DNA of 35,599 nt from Candidatus Komeilibacteria bacterium RIFCSPLOWO2_02_FULL_48_11 (GTDB lineage: Bacteria; Patescibacteriota; Patescibacteriia; UBA2169): contig MHKO01000059.1 of the NCBI GenBank assembly GCA_001818435.1, positions 5,217 through 40,815 on the forward strand. Direction: 5' to 3'. The notes beneath the pieces were generated by a model, which was given only the letters and a program-made list of their open reading frames with translations, searched no databases and was not told where the DNA came from. This document shows, piece by piece, positions 32,535 through 35,599 of the stretch. Each line of letters begins with the position of its first letter. Position 1 is the stretch's first letter. The position numbers were made by a program, and so were the translations under genes.

Positions 32535-33596
32535 CTATCTCTCCCTTTGGCTGGCCTTCTTATTCAGTATGTCCGGAATTAATCTAAAGAAAGAGTCCAA
32601 GCGCAGATATTTTTCATACGTTTCCCGGGCGCGTTTTTGCTTTTGAATGAAATCATCATCGCTTAACGCGTTGTAAAAATCAGACAGCTTTGTATCAATT
32701 AAATCAACTTCATCATAATTTACAAAAACCACGAATTCCCTGTAATTTATAATATCTTCAAAGGGCAAGACATTATCAGTCTTTATAAAAAGAGGAATCC
32801 GGCCCAACGATAAAGCCTCGTAAAATCGCATTGAACAATTGCCGCCGCCCTTAACCGTTAAAATAAAGTCCGAATTCAGCATGTTGTCTATATACTCCGC
32901 CCGCGCCTGGGCCGGGTCAAGTTTTATGGTTGTCCGGTGCCCGGAAAAACTCTCCCGAATTTTAAAATTTGATTCCACTAAAGATGATTTCTCTAATATT
33001 TTTATGGCCTGACGCCTAAACCACATACCTTGCCGCTCTGGGCCGAGATGCTGATTGCCTGGTAAAAAATTTTTCACCGACCAAATCGCATCTTTAACAT
33101 AATAAGCCAACTTTTCCCGCGCGCTTCCCAATCGCGCCCAGCCGCAAAATCCAACAACCGGCTTGGCGCCCTTGCGGCGAATAGACAGCGGCCTGTCTTG
33201 CAATAAATCTTCCCCATAAACGGGCATAATAATTTCGTTTGGTTTCTTGTTGCGGCCGTAGCGCGCTATCCGAAAAACTATTGAATTGTTGATGGGTATG
33301 TCAATTTCCGGATCACCATGCGCGAAAACAATAACTTTTTTACCATATTTCTCCGCCAGAGCCGCAAATCTTTGCATGTATTCATTCTCCCTGACAAAAA
33401 GCAGAAAGTAATCATGGGGCAGTAAAAAATAATCAGCGTCATTGGGGTCGGCAACAATCTCAAAGATTGGCTCCGTATAATGAGCGAAAACATTGTTCAT
33501 GAAAAGACTACGCTCTTTTTTTTGCACGCCTAAATTCGGGTATAATACGGGCAAATGGGAAATAGTTAACGGCTGACCAATATATACTTTAACCAT
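32535..33596 (-). CDS. Exostosin-like (GT47-type) glycosyltransferase
   Basis: The 353-residue protein has the exostosin pattern: an N-terminal half with ADYFLLPHDYFLLF (54-67), where the protein is sorted into its acceptor domain, FAHGDPEI (91-98), and a C-terminal donor-site block KGGGNCSMRFYEALSLGRIP (249-268) followed by LFIKTD. The conserved GDSxSSxRFYEAL of eukaryotic exostosins appears as GGNCSMRFYEAL. GT47 enzymes transfer uronic acids or hexoses; the substrate here is unknown. It lies between a methyltransferase (6-base gap) and a GT2 gene (82-base gap). Soluble, with no signal peptide or membrane helix. Confidence 0.85.
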   Translation of the reverse strand: MVKVYIGQPLTISHLPVLYPNLGVQKKERSLFMNNVFAHYTEPIFEIVADPNDADYFLLPHDYFLLFVRENEYMQRFAALAEKYGKKVIVFAHGDPEIDIPINNSIVFRIARYGRNKKPNEIIMPVYGEDLLQDRPLSIRRKGAKPVVGFCGWARLGSAREKLAYYVKDAIWSVKNFLPGNQHLGPERQGMWFRRQAIKILEKSSLVESNFKIRESFSGHRTTIKLDPAQARAEYIDNMLNSDFILTVKGGGNCSMRFYEALSLGRIPLFIKTDNVLPFEDIINYREFVVFVNYDEVDLIDTKLSDFYNALSDDDFIQKQKRARETYEKYLRLDSFFRLIPDILNKKASQRER

Positions 33597-33602
33597 AAAT
33601 TA

Positions 33603-34457
33603 TCATTTAACAGCTTCAATCCACAAACTTTGACCAACCACGGTAGTTAAATACTGACGAATCTTAGCCGGTAGAAAACGTCCTAAAGATAGGCAGTGAT
33701 GCGGCCAATGATCAATGGCCGTGGTGGTATCGTGGATGCTGACGCGGCATTGGCTGAACCGGCCGAACATTCTTCGTATTTGCCGTGAACTATAAAATTT
33801 AGTTAATTGATTTCCGCCTTGATAAACACCGTCTGTGTAACGATTGGCCAGTTGTTGTTTAGTCATCCTCAATAATCTACCGCGCAAAATGCCTTTTGAA
33901 AGCCAAATATACCACCACCAGTGCAAGGAATGCTTATTATACATCATGCCCGCCATTCTGCCACCGGGTTTTAAAACACGATATATTTCGCTTATTGCCT
34001 GCTCGGTATTCGGCATGTGCATTAAACACCCCCAAGCCAGAACATAGTCAAAGGTATTATCCGGCCAGGGCAGAACCTGGGCATCAGCCACCCGGATATC
34101 GGTCGCGGGTAAACCAAAAATAGTAAAACGCGTCTTGGCTAATTCCACGGCCTTGGGAGTGATATCAATGGCCGAGACATCAGCGCCGACTCGGGCAAAT
34201 TGTTCCGTGCTCCAGCCAGTGCCAATCGCAATGTCTAAAACGCGCTGGCCAACCAAACTCTCATAATCAATCACGGCCGACAAAGGGCGGCTGTCGCGCT
34301 GTCCCCAGGGGGTCCATTTAATGAATTTCCGATCCACTTCCCGAAAAAACGCCGCATCGGGCTTTATTTCCTTTTGCTCCAACGGATTATAAGTAAATGG
34401 ATTGTCGTTCCACCAATTTGTTACCTTCTTGTTCAGTTCTTCGTTTTCTTCCGTCAT
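33603..34457 (-). CDS. UbiE/methyltransferase-11 type SAM-dependent methyltransferase
   Basis: A 284-residue methyltransferase. After an acidic N-terminus, VTNWWNDNPFTYNP (12-25) is a characteristic start of a glycan-locus subgroup. Motif I is RVLDIAIGTGWST (72-84), where the first Gly is replaced by Ala; SAIDITPKAVELAKTRF follows near 96-112; and LPWPDNTFDYVLAWGCLMHMP carries the catalytic region (blocks near 128-148). RVLKPGGRMAGMMYNKHSLHW is motif IV. The C-terminus (residues 195-284) is Arg-rich and partly helical. It lies 7 bases after the asparagine synthase gene. Confidence 0.9.
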   Translation of the reverse strand: MTEENEELNKKVTNWWNDNPFTYNPLEQKEIKPDAAFFREVDRKFIKWTPWGQRDSRPLSAVIDYESLVGQRVLDIAIGTGWSTEQFARVGADVSAIDITPKAVELAKTRFTIFGLPATDIRVADAQVLPWPDNTFDYVLAWGCLMHMPNTEQAISEIYRVLKPGGRMAGMMYNKHSLHWWWYIWLSKGILRGRLLRMTKQQLANRYTDGVYQGGNQLTKFYSSRQIRRMFGRFSQCRVSIHDTTTAIDHWPHHCLSLGRFLPAKIRQYLTTVVGQSLWIEAVK

Positions 34458-34464
34458 AATACGT

Positions 34465-35599
34465 TTATTTATTAAATTGTTTCAGCCACACCTGGAAAGT
34501 TAAAAGCGACCAAATCGTATTCAAAGCGTATTGCCGGCCGCTTAAATGACTATCAAAAACAGTTCTAATGGCCTTAAAGTCCAAGTACTCTTGAGCGGCC
34601 GGGTTATAATCCGGTGACAAAATCTCTTGCGCCCAATCTTTAAGATCGCCGCGCAACCATTTAGCCATTGGTGAAAAGAAACCGCGCTTGGGTTCATTAT
34701 ACACAAAATCGGGAAGATACTCTTGCATGGCCTCTTTAAAAAGTTTTTTACCGGATGTCCGGGAATCCATATTATATTTGGCCGGAATACGCATGGCTAA
34801 TTCAACCAAATCTTTATCAAGCAATGGAACGCGCACCTCCAGGCCATGCGCCATGCTCATGCGGTCGGTCCGATTTAAGGCATCGTCTAAAAGCCAGGTT
34901 TGCATGTCCAGATACTGCAAAGCCTTGGTTGAATCTTTGGGATTGAGCGCGCCGGAATTTGCAAAAAACTTCTTGTTAAAAAAATCGCGAGTAACACCCG
35001 GCCGATTAAAATCCGGGTTTAGCACCTGGCCGAGAGTTGTTTCTTTTTGCGCCATAAACAATAGCAGACGATCAACGCCGGATAAAGTATTAAGCTTGTT
35101 AAAGAGATCGATTTTACCGGCTAAATTAAAAAATCTCTGGCTGATAAAGTTATTCCGCAACCAGGCCGGCAAATACTGCCAGCGATCAATTAAGTGATTA
35201 AGATAATAACGGTCATAGCCGGCGAATAATTCATCCCCGCCGTCGCCCGACAGAGCCACAGCCACGTGTGGCTTAGTGGCTTGGGCTAATATATACATGG
35301 CGGTTTGCGTATGATTGGAGACCAAATCATCGGCCTGCCACACGACCTTGGCAAAATTATCGCGCACATCCCGCGCCGACATCATCAAACTGGTATGCTC
35401 ACTGCCAAAATACGCGCTCGTTTTTTTGGCAATCGCGAAATCAGCGTTATATTTTTCCGACTGAATGTCAGTAGCAAAACCCACGCTGAATGTTTGTGCT
35501 TTATGACCGGAGATTTCGGACATCAAGCCCAGTAATACAGTGGAATCAATACCACCGCTCAAATAAAGGCCCAGTGGCCGGTCGGAAACCAATTGGCGT
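34465..35599 (-). CDS. asnB: Asparagine synthase family protein, C-terminal part (cut by window edge)
   Basis: The readable part is the synthetase domain: SDRPLGLYLSGGIDST contains the pyrophosphate loop, then DGGDELFAGYDRYY, DRMSMAHGLEVRVPLLDKDL and KRGFFSPMAKWLRG. The glutaminase domain lies beyond the right edge. An apparent start, TTG at 35592, is really an internal Leu codon: the codons before it in the same frame read Arg-Gln, matching the usual Arg-Leu-Val-Ser-Asp context of AsnB. It is the second asparagine-synthase-like gene in the window, only moderately similar to the complete one, so the two probably amidate different substrates or glycan positions. It is the first readable gene of the minus-strand run. 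Confidence 0.93.
   Translation of the reverse strand, partial: RQLVSDRPLGLYLSGGIDSTVLLGLMSEISGHKAQTFSVGFATDIQSEKYNADFAIAKKTSAYFGSEHTSLMMSARDVRDNFAKVVWQADDLVSNHTQTAMYILAQATKPHVAVALSGDGGDELFAGYDRYYLNHLIDRWQYLPAWLRNNFISQRFFNLAGKIDLFNKLNTLSGVDRLLLFMAQKETTLGQVLNPDFNRPGVTRDFFNKKFFANSGALNPKDSTKALQYLDMQTWLLDDALNRTDRMSMAHGLEVRVPLLDKDLVELAMRIPAKYNMDSRTSGKKLFKEAMQEYLPDFVYNEPKRGFFSPMAKWLRGDLKDWAQEILSPDYNPAAQEYLDFKAIRTVFDSHLSGRQYALNTIWSLLTFQVWLKQFNK

Noticed and set aside
35590..35592. TTG as the start of an asparagine synthase gene.
   Set aside because: The frame continues to the window edge with residues that fit AsnB, so the TTG is an internal Leu codon and the gene is truncated by the window.
1..35599. 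CRISPR arrays, tRNA or rRNA genes, and toxin-antitoxin or defence genes.
   Set aside because: No regularly spaced repeats, cloverleaf-like sequences, rRNA segments or recognisable defence proteins were seen on either strand.

Overview
This window is one long surface-polysaccharide (or glycolipid) biosynthesis locus. It encodes sugar-nucleotide enzymes, glycosyltransferases, two polyprenyl-phosphate-type GT2 enzymes, two multispanning GT-C-like proteins, seven methyltransferases, two polysaccharide deacetylases, a carbamoyltransferase, an amidinotransferase and two asparagine-synthase-like amidotransferases. No ribosomal, tRNA or other marker gene is present, so taxonomy is inference. The moderate-to-low GC, tightly packed and overlapping genes, starts with mostly A/T-only upstream context and few Shine-Dalgarno sites, and the gene repertoire (exostosin-like GT, SxtJ-like protein, many GT2/GT4 and FkbM genes) suggest an uncultivated bacterium such as a member of the Patescibacteria/CPR. 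TGA is used as a stop, so the UGA-glycine code of Gracilibacteria/SR1 does not apply.

Layout. Almost everything is read on the minus strand, so the operon order runs from high to low coordinates. From 35599 to 30067: the end of an asparagine synthase, a methyltransferase, an exostosin-like glycosyltransferase, a GT2 enzyme and a GT-C-like membrane protein. A plus-strand methyltransferase (29416-30063) lies next, divergent from a block (29393-23792) with a deacetylase, methyltransferase, GT4, an epimerase/reductase, RfbB and another GT2 enzyme. A plus-strand YdjM-like gene with its own promoter and terminator (23127-23793) interrupts the run. A second block (23122-16707) holds a full AsnB, two methyltransferases, a membrane protein and a GT4, facing a plus-strand KpsC/KpsS-like gene (15203-16714).

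An IS110-family transposase (13654-14832), with a structured upstream region that could encode a bridge RNA, separates this from the remaining minus-strand genes. These are an FkbM methyltransferase, an amidinotransferase-methyltransferase-deacetylase trio, a His-for-Lys sugar 3-dehydratase-like enzyme, a carbamoyltransferase, a 45-residue SxtJ-like protein and an SGNH hydrolase. Last comes a five-gene module resembling nonulosonic-acid biosynthesis: GNAT, SpsF-like cytidylyltransferase, class III aminotransferase, Gfo/Idh-like protein and NeuB-like synthase, the last cut by the window edge.

Working model (inference): the locus builds a glycan containing a 3-deoxy-ulosonic-type sugar and a 3,6-dideoxy-type sugar. 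The glycan is then decorated by methylation, carbamoylation, deacetylation, amidination and carboxyl amidation. No flippase, Wzy polymerase or ABC exporter was recognised in the window.
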